From CAZXIY01 sp964640935 (GTDB lineage: Archaea > Thermoplasmatota > Thermoplasmata > Methanomassiliicoccales > Methanomethylophilaceae), in NCBI GenBank assembly GCA_964640935.1, contig CAZXIY010000027.1, forward strand, positions 1 to 16,185: a DNA stretch of 16,185 nt. The letters are read 5' to 3'. Of this stretch, positions 6,403-13,091 are shown one piece after another. Each line of letters starts with the position of its first letter. Positions within the stretch are counted from its first letter, which is position 1. Both the position numbers and the translations under genes were made by a program. Under the pieces are notes generated by a model. That model saw only the letters and a list, made by a program, of their open reading frames with translations, had not been told where the DNA came from and ran no database searches.

Positions 6403-6409
6403 ATATATT
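6403..6409. promoter_or_regulatory. TATA box apparently shared by tRNA-Cys (-) and the 6435 gene (+)
   Basis: The element ATATATT is the only good TATA sequence between the two divergent genes. Its centre (6406) is 26 nt from the tRNA 5' end at 6380 and 29 nt from the ATG at 6435, so the spacing suits both directions. Confidence 0.5.
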
Positions 6410-6434
6410 TCAACCTTGTTGTATCGCGAGGACA

Positions 6435-7301
6435 ATGGTTTTTACATGGAATCGCACATGTACCACCATGCACTGCAAGGAGGTCTCGGTAACCGACGTC
6501 GATGTCGATCTGACCGAGGAGAATATCGATTCGCTGATGTCCGATTGGACAGCCTACACTAAGGCTGACAGCGTTGTTCTTCGCAACGGCGACGAATACG
6601 CTATCGTAGAGATCTCCAAAGAACCCGGGGTGGAACTTTTCCGCAGGGTAGAATCATACAGGATAGTTGCTCTGCCGAAGGATACCGTCTTCGTGGAGGA
6701 TCCGACAGCGGACGTGACAAACATACCGGCCATGGCCGCGATACAATATCGCAACCCCGGGAAGGCCGTCGTCGTCCGCGGTTTGTTCTCGCATGTGAAC
6801 TACACCGCCGGCGTGAAGCCGTTGGTGCTCAGGGTAATAGATAATGTTCCGCCTTCGCCGTCCAAACTGGGCGTGCTCGTGAGGAGGGCCCTGGGGTCCG
6901 GATTTGTTAATCTGCCCGTTGTCGTCGATGAGAAGGTCATCGATATGGTGTCGATGATAAAGGACGTGAGGACCGAGGCCGTAATGTTCCCGTGTGCGGT
7001 ATCCGACGTTCATTCAGATATGCCCGTGTACTATCTGGATCATCACCCGGAACTGCATCATGAAGTGACGCTCATCGGATGCAATCTATCGAAGAGGATA
7101 TTCGAATCTCTGTACGGGAAGGATATTCCGTTCATCGATGTGTGCCCTTCTGATGAGGCAGACGGATCTGTGAAGACGATCGTCAAATGCTGCAAGGTGA
7201 AAGAGGGATACGAGATCAAAGGCAACATAGCCAGAGTCCCGTGGGGAGCGACCGTTCCCGAGGTCGTGGCCGCGATCAACGCGTTATTTCTCGATGAGTG
7301 A
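6435..7301 (+). CDS. Conserved archaeal protein of unknown function, Cys/His-rich in the C-terminal half
   Basis: A 288-residue soluble protein; I do not recognise a characterised family. It recalls uncharacterised archaeal proteins of the DUF7714 type, but this is a tentative memory match. The region 187-253 is rich in potential metal ligands: C187, H193, LDHHPELHHE (H203, H204, H208, H209), C216, C237 and the pair C252-C253. The reading frame extends upstream through the tRNA-Cys gene, which cannot be coding. I place the start at ATG 6435 because the TATA box at 6403-6409 predicts initiation near 6432, giving a leaderless mRNA. ATG 6468 is the alternative and would remove 11 residues. An AAGGAGGT at 6476-6483 is inside the coding region and is followed by no in-frame start. 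It converges with, and overlaps by 18 nt, the TPR gene on the other strand. Confidence 0.75.
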   Translation: MVFTWNRTCTTMHCKEVSVTDVDVDLTEENIDSLMSDWTAYTKADSVVLRNGDEYAIVEISKEPGVELFRRVESYRIVALPKDTVFVEDPTADVTNIPAMAAIQYRNPGKAVVVRGLFSHVNYTAGVKPLVLRVIDNVPPSPSKLGVLVRRALGSGFVNLPVVVDEKVIDMVSMIKDVRTEAVMFPCAVSDVHSDMPVYYLDHHPELHHEVTLIGCNLSKRIFESLYGKDIPFIDVCPSDEADGSVKTIVKCCKVKEGYEIKGNIARVPWGATVPEVVAAINALFLDE

Positions 7302-7709
7302 CCGGCCTTTGTTCATTGCCTTGTAGCCTTCTTCGGTCTTGCCGTTCTTGCAGAGCAGCTCTCCCAGAAGATACCACGAGTCCGCATCGTCCGGCCTTTC
7401 AGACAGATGTGCTTTAAGGTGCTTGATCGCATCGTCGACGTTCCCTTCGGACGCCATCTCTTTGCTGATGGTCCGTCCGTTGGTCTCTTCGTCGATGACG
7501 CGTATCATCTCCTCTCTGGCGCGTCTCATGAACACGTCCACGGAGTTCTCGCTCAGCCACGGGTATCTCTTCCGCAGCATATCTCTGAACGGCTCCGCCT
7601 TATCGGACACCAATTCAGCTTTCGGTCCGCGGAATAAATTGCGCGGTACATTAACGATGAGGCTGCCGTGCGAGACAGTGATGTGATCCTCCGGAACGGC
7701 CATGCTCAC
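7284..7709 (-). CDS. Small TPR-containing protein, third gene of the pyrD-pyrK unit
   Basis: A 141-residue soluble protein. The C-terminal half (residues about 85-138) has tetratricopeptide character: EGNVDDAIKHLKAHLSERP and DADSWYLLGELLCKNGKTEEG, with the alternating small and aromatic residues of TPR helices. The N-terminal half is charged and unassigned. The GTG start at 7709 overlaps the pyrK stop in a GTGA arrangement, implying translational coupling; ATG 7703 is an alternative two codons later. It is probably co-transcribed with pyrD-pyrK, but nothing in the sequence ties it to pyrimidine synthesis. Its 3' end overlaps the convergent 6435-7301 gene by 18 nt. The coding call is firm; the function is unknown. 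Confidence 0.8.
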   Translation of the reverse strand: MSMAVPEDHITVSHGSLIVNVPRNLFRGPKAELVSDKAEPFRDMLRKRYPWLSENSVDVFMRRAREEMIRVIDEETNGRTISKEMASEGNVDDAIKHLKAHLSERPDDADSWYLLGELLCKNGKTEEGYKAMNKGRSLIEK

Positions 7710-8482
7710 CTGAATACGACCAGCGATCCGTCGGCATTCCTCTTCGAATGCCCGAATTCGCTCAGTTTGTCGATCTCGTATCCGTTGAACACCGGGCCGT
7801 CCTTGCAGACCCTCTTGTCATCGATCATGCAGCATCCGCATGCGCCGCATCCGCATTTCATGTATCTTTCCAGCGACATCTGGTGTTCCATGTGGATCTT
7901 GTTGCAGTACTGATGCAGGAATGTGAGCATGATCTCGGGACCGCAGGCGATGATCTCGTCGTACTTCGCCTCTTTGAGAACCTTCTTGACAAGGTCCACA
8001 GCGTTCCCTTTGAATCCGAGGCTTCCGTCGTCCGTTGCCACCCAATATTTCATGCAGAAGTTCTTGGCCGTCGTGACGTATGATTCCACTTCGTCCTTGT
8101 CCTTCGCTGCGAGTACGGCGTCCACGGATTTGCATTTCATGATCGGGATGAGCGGAGCTATGCCGATGCCGCCGCCGACCAGGAGTATCTTCTTCTGGTT
8201 GTCGTTCGGATCCAGAGCATATCCGTTGCCGAACGGCCCTCTGATGTGCATCCTCTCTCCGGCGTTCAGCTGGGAGAGTCTTTCCGTGTCCTTCCCTATG
8301 ATCTTGAATGTTACGCTCTTTTCGCTCTTTACGGACGAGAGCGACAGCGGGATCTCTTCCATCCCGGGTACCCAGACCATGACGAACTGTCCCGGCACGG
8401 CATCTGCGTCCCACGAGAATCTGATCGTGTTCGTGCAGCTGTTGTTCTTTATGTTATCCTTGACCATTACGACTTCACTCAT
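7706..8482 (-). CDS. pyrK: Dihydroorotate dehydrogenase electron-transfer subunit
   Basis: FAD and 2Fe-2S subunit that passes electrons from dihydroorotate dehydrogenase PyrD to NAD. The 258-residue protein shows the ferredoxin-reductase layout: an FAD-binding barrel with IPLSLSS at 44-50 and IRGPFGNGY at 80-88, the pyridine-nucleotide loop GGGIGIAPL at 103-111, the ACGPE motif at 179-183, and a C-terminal iron-sulfur motif. The ligands should be C210, C215, C218 and C226 (CGCGACGCC then a later Cys), with C212 and C217 as extra cysteines. The start overlaps the pyrD stop by 8 nt, so the two subunits are co-translated. The arginine usual before the PxS FAD motif in bacterial PyrK is replaced by EEI, as I recall for archaeal members. 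Other reductase-family electron-transfer proteins are less likely because pyrD is adjacent. Confidence 0.92.
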   Translation of the reverse strand: MSEVVMVKDNIKNNSCTNTIRFSWDADAVPGQFVMVWVPGMEEIPLSLSSVKSEKSVTFKIIGKDTERLSQLNAGERMHIRGPFGNGYALDPNDNQKKILLVGGGIGIAPLIPIMKCKSVDAVLAAKDKDEVESYVTTAKNFCMKYWVATDDGSLGFKGNAVDLVKKVLKEAKYDEIIACGPEIMLTFLHQYCNKIHMEHQMSLERYMKCGCGACGCCMIDDKRVCKDGPVFNGYEIDKLSEFGHSKRNADGSLVVFR

Positions 8483-9380
8483 GGGCGATCCCTACCATAC
8501 TCTCGATTGTCTGATATCCGTAACGTTCCATGAACCTGGACAGGCCCTTGCACACGGTGTTGAAGACACCGGGACCTCTGTTTATGACCGCGGTCCCCAT
8601 CTGGAATGCCGATGCCCCGGCCATTATGTATTCGAGGGCATCTCTGTAATTGTAAATTCCGCCGACGCCGACTATCGGTATCGAAAGGACATTCTTCAGG
8701 TCGTAGACGGCGCGCACGCCGACCGGTTTTATTGCGGCACCTGAGAGTCCGCCGACGCCGTTGCTGAGGAAGGCCTTGCCGAATTCAGGCACTATGACCA
8801 TCGCTTTCAGGGTGTTGATCGCAACGACGGCATCTCCGCCGCCGTCCTCCACGGCCTTCCCTATCTCCGGCAGGATATGCGTGTTCGGTGTAAGCTTCGC
8901 CCAAACGGGAATGCTGACCGTTGATTTCACGGCCCCGACGATGCTCTTCACGAGCTTCGGGTCAGTGCCGACCTCGATCCCGAAACCTTTGGCGTGAGGG
9001 CAGGATAGGTTGAGTTCGACCGCACACGCCCCGTAGTCCTCCATCTTCCCTGCGAGTTCCGCGAATTCTTTCGCAGATGCTCCGTAAACGGATCCGATTA
9101 TCTTTCCCCCTTCGGTCGCTATCTTCATCTCATCGGCGAACGCGTCGATGCCGGGATTCGGAAGCCCCATGGCGTTCACGCATCCGGTGTTCAGCTCTAT
9201 GAAGTTAGGATTCGCATGACCGGGATTCGCAACCGAACCTATCGATTTGGAAACGACCGCGCCAGCTCCGGAATTCAGCATTCTTACCATGGAGAGACCA
9301 GTCTCGTCCATGATGCCTGATGCGACCATGGCGGGATTGGGCAGCTCCAATCTGCCGATATCGGCCTTTAGGGAACTCAT
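8475..9380 (-). CDS. pyrD: Dihydroorotate dehydrogenase, class 1B catalytic subunit
   Basis: FMN enzyme oxidising dihydroorotate to orotate, the fourth step of de novo pyrimidine synthesis, in the cytoplasm with PyrK. From the ATG at 9380 it has 301 residues, the usual class 1 length. Visible motifs, numbered from that ATG: SKSIG with the FMN-contacting lysine (about 45), NAMGLPNPG, ELNLSCPH with N124 and the catalytic cysteine C127 that marks class 1 enzymes, AKLTPN with K162, and the FMN-phosphate region VGVGGI followed by AGASAFQMGTA. The TTG at 9389 would add three residues. ATG 9380 is preferred because a TATA box centred at 9406-9407 predicts initiation right at it. It is first in the pyrD-pyrK-TPR unit. 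Confidence 0.95.
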   Translation of the reverse strand: MSSLKADIGRLELPNPAMVASGIMDETGLSMVRMLNSGAGAVVSKSIGSVANPGHANPNFIELNTGCVNAMGLPNPGIDAFADEMKIATEGGKIIGSVYGASAKEFAELAGKMEDYGACAVELNLSCPHAKGFGIEVGTDPKLVKSIVGAVKSTVSIPVWAKLTPNTHILPEIGKAVEDGGGDAVVAINTLKAMVIVPEFGKAFLSNGVGGLSGAAIKPVGVRAVYDLKNVLSIPIVGVGGIYNYRDALEYIMAGASAFQMGTAVINRGPGVFNTVCKGLSRFMERYGYQTIESMVGIAHE

Positions 9381-9402
9381 ATCGGACAAAACGAGCGTGT
9401 CC

Positions 9403-9410
9403 TATATTAT
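9403..9410 (-). promoter_or_regulatory. TATA box of pyrD
   Basis: The minus strand reads ATAATATA, centred 26 nt upstream of the pyrD ATG, which predicts a leaderless mRNA. It overlaps the last codons of the upstream ybaK gene (stop 9409-9407), so pyrimidine genes have their own promoter inside the ybaK 3' end. Confidence 0.55.
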
Positions 9411-9895
9411 CCCGTCGTTCGGCCCTGGGTTATATCCGCGAAAGAGGCGGGTGCAATCTCGGATAACTTCACGGGCGGGACAGAGATTATGCACCCCAAT
9501 TTCCCGCCGCTGATATAGATGCGGTCGAATCCTTCTGCGGACACATGTATGACCGTTCTGCAGGCCCTCTTTATACCGAGCGGGCTGCATCCTCCGCGGA
9601 CGTATCCGGTTATGCGGTTGATGTCCTTGACATGTATCAGCTCGATCGATTTCTCGTCGACGGATCTTGCGGCCTTCTTCATATCGAGATCTTCGGCGAC
9701 GGGTATCACGAACACGCAATATTTTTCGCTCTTTCCCTGTGCCACGAGAGTTTTGAACATCTGCTCCGGAGGAACGCGGATCTTAGCGGCGACGTCGGCC
9801 CCGTCGGTGAATTCTCCGCATTCGTAGAATAATGTGTCATACGGCACGTTGTGGCTGTCCAATATGCGCATGGCATTTGTTTTCGGCTCGCTCAT
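9407..9895 (-). CDS. ybaK: YbaK/EbsC-type Cys-tRNA(Pro) deacylase
   Basis: A single-domain trans-editing factor. The family hydrolyses Cys-tRNA(Pro) made in error by prolyl-tRNA synthetase. The 162-residue length fits free-standing YbaK rather than a synthetase insertion domain. Diagnostic features: K48 in QMFKTLVAQ, the lysine essential in characterised YbaK proteins, and the GYVRGGCSPLG loop at 97-107, followed by the usual IYISGGKLGC strand. A ProX or other editing specificity cannot be excluded from sequence alone. A TATA element at 9920-9927 predicts a leaderless mRNA from the ATG at 9895. It is divergent from the cysteine desulfurase gene across a 71-nt spacer. Confidence 0.9.
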   Translation of the reverse strand: MSEPKTNAMRILDSHNVPYDTLFYECGEFTDGADVAAKIRVPPEQMFKTLVAQGKSEKYCVFVIPVAEDLDMKKAARSVDEKSIELIHVKDINRITGYVRGGCSPLGIKRACRTVIHVSAEGFDRIYISGGKLGCIISVPPVKLSEIAPASFADITQGRTTG

Positions 9896-9919
9896 CCGCG
9901 TTCGGATGGCCTTTCAACG

Positions 9920-9927
9920 ATAAATAT
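9920..9927. promoter_or_regulatory. TATA element apparently shared by ybaK (-) and the cysteine desulfurase gene (+)
   Basis: ATAAATAT on the plus strand (ATATTTAT on minus) is centred about 28 nt from the ybaK ATG at 9895. In the other direction it predicts initiation near 9950, leaving a 17-nt leader with GGGG (9957-9960) before the ATG at 9967. A weaker element at about 9933-9941 could serve the plus gene instead. Confidence 0.45.
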
Positions 9928-9966
9928 GCGCAACAATAAAAACAACCTAGCTAATCGGGGACGAGT

Positions 9967-11172
9967 ATGAATGTATCTTCTCTGAGGAAGGATTTTCCGA
10001 CGATCAGGAACGGGAAGTCCGTGTATCTCGACAGCGCCTGTCAGAGCCTTAAGCCGGATTGCGTGATAGAGAAGATGCTATCCTATTACAACGAATTTCC
10101 GGCGTGCGGCGGGAGGAGCGTGCATTCCATGGGTACCCGCGTATCCATGGAGATGGACGAGACCAGGGAGAAACTGGCCAGATTCTTCGGCTGCGACGAT
10201 CCCAACGAATTCATCTTCACCAAGAACTGCACCGAGGGCATGAACACCGTCGCCAGAGGTTTCGGACTGAAGAAAGGCGACGCGGTCATGACGACGGATG
10301 TGGAGCACAATTCCAATCACGTTCAATGGCTGGAGATGGCCTCTGAGATAGGCATAAAGAGGGTCTATTGCAGAACATCCGATCGCGGAGAATTCGATAT
10401 TGAAGAATTCAAGAAGGTCATGAACAAGAACGTGAAACTTGTCTCCATGGGTCATGTTAGCAACATCACCGGATGCACCGTGCCCGTGAAGGAGGTGACT
10501 GAGATCGCTCATGACTACGGGGCCGCCGTGGCCATTGACGGAGCGCAGGCCGCTCCGCACATACCGGTGGATCTGAAGGATCTCGATGTGGATTTCTATG
10601 CGGCATCGCTCCACAAGATGCTCGCCCCTACGGGTGTGGGCTTTCTCTACGGAAAGGCTGAGAGGCTGAAAGAGCTCAAGCCGCTGATGTACGGCGGAGG
10701 TATCGTAGGTCTGACGACATATGACACCGTCAAGATATCCCCCGCACCCGAGAAGTTCGAGGCCGGTCTGGAGAATTATTCCGGAATAATCGGTTCGTCT
10801 GCCGCGTTGGACTATCTCAGCAAAGTCGGTATGAAGAACATTGCGGAGCATGAGACACATCTTCAGAGGGTCATACAGGATGCCCTCGGCGGCATAGACA
10901 GGATATCCATTGTCGGACCGGAGGATCCGGCCAAAAGGGGCGGCGTATTCTCATTCAACATCGCCGGTCTGAATTCTCATGATGTGGCTATGATGCTCGA
11001 CAACATGGACTCCATAATGATCAGGTCGGGTATGCATTGCGCCCACCCGTTCTTCGTATCGAGAAATATCGACGGCTGTGCCAGAGCCTCAGTCTATCTT
11101 TACAACGACGAGAATGATGTTAAGAGGTTTACGGAAGCGACCAAGAAGATCGTCGATACATTCTCGAGATGA
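9967..11172 (+). CDS. sufS: Cysteine desulfurase, SufS/CsdA-type (group II)
   Basis: PLP-dependent class V aminotransferase-fold enzyme that takes sulfur from cysteine as a persulfide, releasing alanine, for Fe-S cluster or other sulfur transfer. At 401 residues it has the usual length. Landmarks: H114 in DVEHNSN, which stacks on PLP; D191 in AIDGAQ; the PLP lysine K217 in SLHKMLAPTGVGFLYG; and the persulfide cysteine C358 in RSGMHCAHPFF, in the short-loop context typical of group II enzymes. No SufBC or scaffold gene is adjacent in this window, so the acceptor is not evident. The gene ends directly against the stop of the convergent pilin-like gene with no spacer. Selenocysteine lyase activity or an alternative class V role cannot be excluded. 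Confidence 0.9.
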   Translation: MNVSSLRKDFPTIRNGKSVYLDSACQSLKPDCVIEKMLSYYNEFPACGGRSVHSMGTRVSMEMDETREKLARFFGCDDPNEFIFTKNCTEGMNTVARGFGLKKGDAVMTTDVEHNSNHVQWLEMASEIGIKRVYCRTSDRGEFDIEEFKKVMNKNVKLVSMGHVSNITGCTVPVKEVTEIAHDYGAAVAIDGAQAAPHIPVDLKDLDVDFYAASLHKMLAPTGVGFLYGKAERLKELKPLMYGGGIVGLTTYDTVKISPAPEKFEAGLENYSGIIGSSAALDYLSKVGMKNIAEHETHLQRVIQDALGGIDRISIVGPEDPAKRGGVFSFNIAGLNSHDVAMMLDNMDSIMIRSGMHCAHPFFVSRNIDGCARASVYLYNDENDVKRFTEATKKIVDTFSR

Positions 11173-11556
11173 TCACGATATCGTCTCGACGATCACTCCC
11201 CCTTCCGATCTTGTCAGTTTTATGATATCGCTTGCGTTGTAACAGTCCTTATCGGATACGATATTCCGTTTCGATGATGAACGGTGCTCTGCGTCGCCGT
11301 CGGTGACGCATACGAGGCATCCGTCGAATCTCACCGATGACGATGACGACGGCAGGATCTCATTCACCGACATGGCCATGCTGTCCGCTTCCGAATCGTA
11401 GAACGCATCCATCATGGCCGCGATGCTTTCGGAGAGGTCCTGCATCTTCGCGTCCTCGCGGTCGTCGTAGATGCTCGTCACCGGCGATATCACCGCGGCC
11501 AGAAGTATCAGCCCGCACATACCCAGAGCAACTCTGGAGATGGTGAATTCCATCAT
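11173..11556 (-). CDS. Small pilin-like membrane protein, third gene of the cassette
   Basis: A 127-residue protein with one N-terminal hydrophobic helix (about residues 5-28, FTISRVALGMCGLILLAAV) and a polar remainder. An acidic residue (E3) two positions after the start and immediately before the helix recalls mature pilin or pseudopilin N-termini, and the two upstream genes have the same layout. The exterior domain is short, serine-rich (SSSSS at 71-75) and has cysteines at about 80, 83 and 104. The ATG at 11556 overlaps the upstream stop as ATGA; a second ATG follows at once. It is last in a three-gene unit. I recognise no specific family; a minor pilin or pilus-assembly subunit is the best guess. 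A plain single-pass membrane protein is the alternative. Confidence 0.7.
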   Translation of the reverse strand: MMEFTISRVALGMCGLILLAAVISPVTSIYDDREDAKMQDLSESIAAMMDAFYDSEADSMAMSVNEILPSSSSSVRFDGCLVCVTDGDAEHRSSSKRNIVSDKDCYNASDIIKLTRSEGGVIVETIS

Positions 11557-11960
11557 ACGGCAGACACCTCGATCCCGGGAACATCGCCGTAATACGTGCT
11601 CGTGACCATGAGTGTCATGACCCCGGTCAGGACGGTCTCGTCGCAGATCATCACGATCGGTCTTTCCAGATAGTATTCGGATATCATCTCGCCTCCGCGA
11701 TACAGTCTGGCGGAATATGCATCAGATCCGTTCCCTCCGATGGAGATCTCGCATCCTGCGGGAATGTTCACGTCGACCGTTCTGGATGAACCAGATCCAG
11801 AATAATGGACGACAGAGATGGCGTCGGATATCCGGGTCATCTCCTGGGTCATCTCCGAGCAGGCCATGCTTTCCTCGTTCTTGTCCAGAGCATTGCTGAT
11901 GATCGGGACGGAGACGGTGAGTATGACCATCACGATCATCAGTTTGATCGGAAGGTCCAT
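11553..11960 (-). CDS. Archaeal type IV pilin-like protein, middle gene of the cassette
   Basis: From ATG 11960 this is a 135-residue protein with an N-terminal hydrophobic helix (DLPIKLMIVMVILTVSVPI) and a beta-rich exterior containing GSGSSRTVDVNIPAGCEIS and YYLERPIVMI. The helix start resembles the first gene of the cassette (GLPLQLMILIII), and archaeal class III leaders have basic residues and a glycine before such a helix. Those residues (LRNDRRG) are present in frame upstream of the ATG, but the only in-frame codons there are GTG at 11963 and a CTG at 11984 that overlaps the previous stop. AGGAGAGG lies just before GTG-ATG and supports 11960. A true leader would need non-canonical initiation. 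It overlaps the next gene by 4 nt. A pilus or surface filament subunit is inferred. Confidence 0.75.
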   Translation of the reverse strand: MDLPIKLMIVMVILTVSVPIISNALDKNEESMACSEMTQEMTRISDAISVVHYSGSGSSRTVDVNIPAGCEISIGGNGSDAYSARLYRGGEMISEYYLERPIVMICDETVLTGVMTLMVTSTYYGDVPGIEVSAV

Positions 11961-11980
11961 CACGCCTCTCCTGTCGTTCC

Positions 11981-12469
11981 TCAGTTTATCACGGTGATCC
12001 TGCAAGAGGAATCCTCTCCGTATCCAGCCTTCGATACATCGACGGTCACGAATCCGACGGTCCCGGTCATCTTGACCTTCAGAGAACTGAATGTGACGCA
12101 TCCGTTCTTGTCCGTGCTGCCGTAGACTGTGTCGTTCCTGCTGTCCTTTATCCCGAGTCCCGTGAGTACGACAGAGGCATCATCAAGAGGATTGCCGTCC
12201 TGGTCGGTCACGGATATCGTTATGCTGCCGTTGATCCCGTAGTATCCGCCGTAAGGCGTACCGGTCAGACGGACGTCGCCGGTATCCACCGTAACATCGC
12301 CGATCGACTGCGGTGTTTCTATATTTCCCATCCACCCGACGATGACCGCCGTTCCCAGCGTGGCGATGATGATGAGTATCATCAACTGGAGCGGGAGACC
12401 TTCTATGCCGCCCTTCTTGTTCTTTCTTAGGTCTTTCTGCATGTTCTTTTGAAACGCTTTCCATTTCAT
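11981..12469 (-). CDS. Archaeal pilin-like protein with C-terminal Ig-like domain, first gene of the cassette
   Basis: A 162-residue protein with a clear class III (prepilin-type) leader: a basic stretch QKDLRKNKKG ending at G20, then GIEGLPLQLMILIIIATLG, the hydrophobic filament-forming helix, with an acid at E23. A prepilin peptidase would be expected to cut near G20. The exterior domain (about 65-162) has the carboxypeptidase-regulatory/Ig-like pattern, with ISVTDQDGNPLDDASVVLTG and DKNGCVTFSSLKV, and cysteines C124 and C156 that could pair. A TATA box at 12494-12499 predicts a leaderless mRNA from ATG 12469. It leads the three-gene unit 12469-11173. No prepilin peptidase, pilus ATPase or TadC-like gene lies in the window, so assembly genes must be elsewhere. 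Confidence 0.78.
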   Translation of the reverse strand: MKWKAFQKNMQKDLRKNKKGGIEGLPLQLMILIIIATLGTAVIVGWMGNIETPQSIGDVTVDTGDVRLTGTPYGGYYGINGSITISVTDQDGNPLDDASVVLTGLGIKDSRNDTVYGSTDKNGCVTFSSLKVKMTGTVGFVTVDVSKAGYGEDSSCRITVIN

Positions 12470-12493
12470 GAGACATGTTTCTCTTTGCAGAGG

Positions 12494-12499
12494 TATAAG
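12494..12499 (-). promoter_or_regulatory. TATA box of the pilin-like cassette
   Basis: The minus strand reads CTTATA, centred about 27 nt upstream of ATG 12469 and downstream of the thpR stop, so the cassette has its own promoter and a leaderless first gene. Confidence 0.5.
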
Positions 12500-12521
12500 A
12501 CCGGCAAGTTACAGGTAGCAT

Positions 12522-13073
12522 TCAGTCCTTCAGATCTATGGACCCTATCACGGAGTGCTTCGCGCCGCCGGGATTCAGAGTGCTCTTCATAAGATATACG
12601 CGATCGCACCTGAAGCTGAGGAATTCGGCGTCGGCATATCTTTCGGCGATATCGCCGATATCAACTCTGCGCCCTACCCTTCCGACCGTCATGTGCGGAG
12701 AGAATCTTTTTGCATCGTACCCTATGTGCATGGAATCCAGCACCTTTGCGGATGCATCCGATATCGAACGGAGCTCATCGCCGTGGTCGAATCCGACCCA
12801 TACGATCCTCGGATCGCGTATATTCGGAAATGCTCCGACGCCTACGGCGCGGAGGTCGAACGACCTGATGTTCGAAAGTTCTGCTGTCAATCTTTCCAGC
12901 AGTCTGGGCAGGACCTTCGGATCGGTATCTCCGATGAATTTGACGGTCAGATGCATTTGTTCCGCCGGAGGCACTCTTATGCCATCGATATCACTGAGTT
13001 CGCCGACCAATTTCGCAAGAGCATCGCTCTTCGGGACCCTGATCGATATGAAAGTTCTCACCGGTGATTCCAT
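12522..13073 (-). CDS. thpR: RNA 2',3'-cyclic phosphodiesterase (2H superfamily, 2'-5' RNA ligase-like)
   Basis: A 2H-superfamily phosphoesterase. The family opens 2',3'-cyclic phosphate RNA ends to 2'-phosphate and can act in reverse as a 2'-5' ligase in vitro. At 183 residues it has the usual length. Both catalytic HxTx motifs are intact: H41-L-T-V in MHLTVKFIG and H127-M-T-V in FSPHMTVGRV. The N-terminal RTFISIRVP strand and C-terminal VYLMKSTLNPGG stretch are also typical. It appears monocistronic and diverges from the ABC exporter across a 120-nt spacer. That spacer holds a perfect 14-bp palindrome centred 25-26 nt upstream of the ATG, where a TATA box is expected. Confidence 0.93.
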   Translation of the reverse strand: MESPVRTFISIRVPKSDALAKLVGELSDIDGIRVPPAEQMHLTVKFIGDTDPKVLPRLLERLTAELSNIRSFDLRAVGVGAFPNIRDPRIVWVGFDHGDELRSISDASAKVLDSMHIGYDAKRFSPHMTVGRVGRRVDIGDIAERYADAEFLSFRCDRVYLMKSTLNPGGAKHSVIGSIDLKD

Positions 13074-13091
13074 GACCCATATAATGGCCTG

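Noticed and set aside
6264..6434. N-terminal extension of the 6435-7301 protein
   Set aside because: The extra codons run straight through the tRNA-Cys gene and the TATA box, so they are not coding.
10078..10860. Minus-strand open frame of 260 codons inside the cysteine desulfurase gene
   Set aside because: The desulfurase on the plus strand is intact; the antisense product shows no domain.
11963..12101. N-terminal extension of the middle pilin-like gene to an ATG at 12101
   Set aside because: It would lie wholly inside the preceding gene in another frame and gives a charged, low-complexity peptide; only the last few residues before 11960 are of interest.
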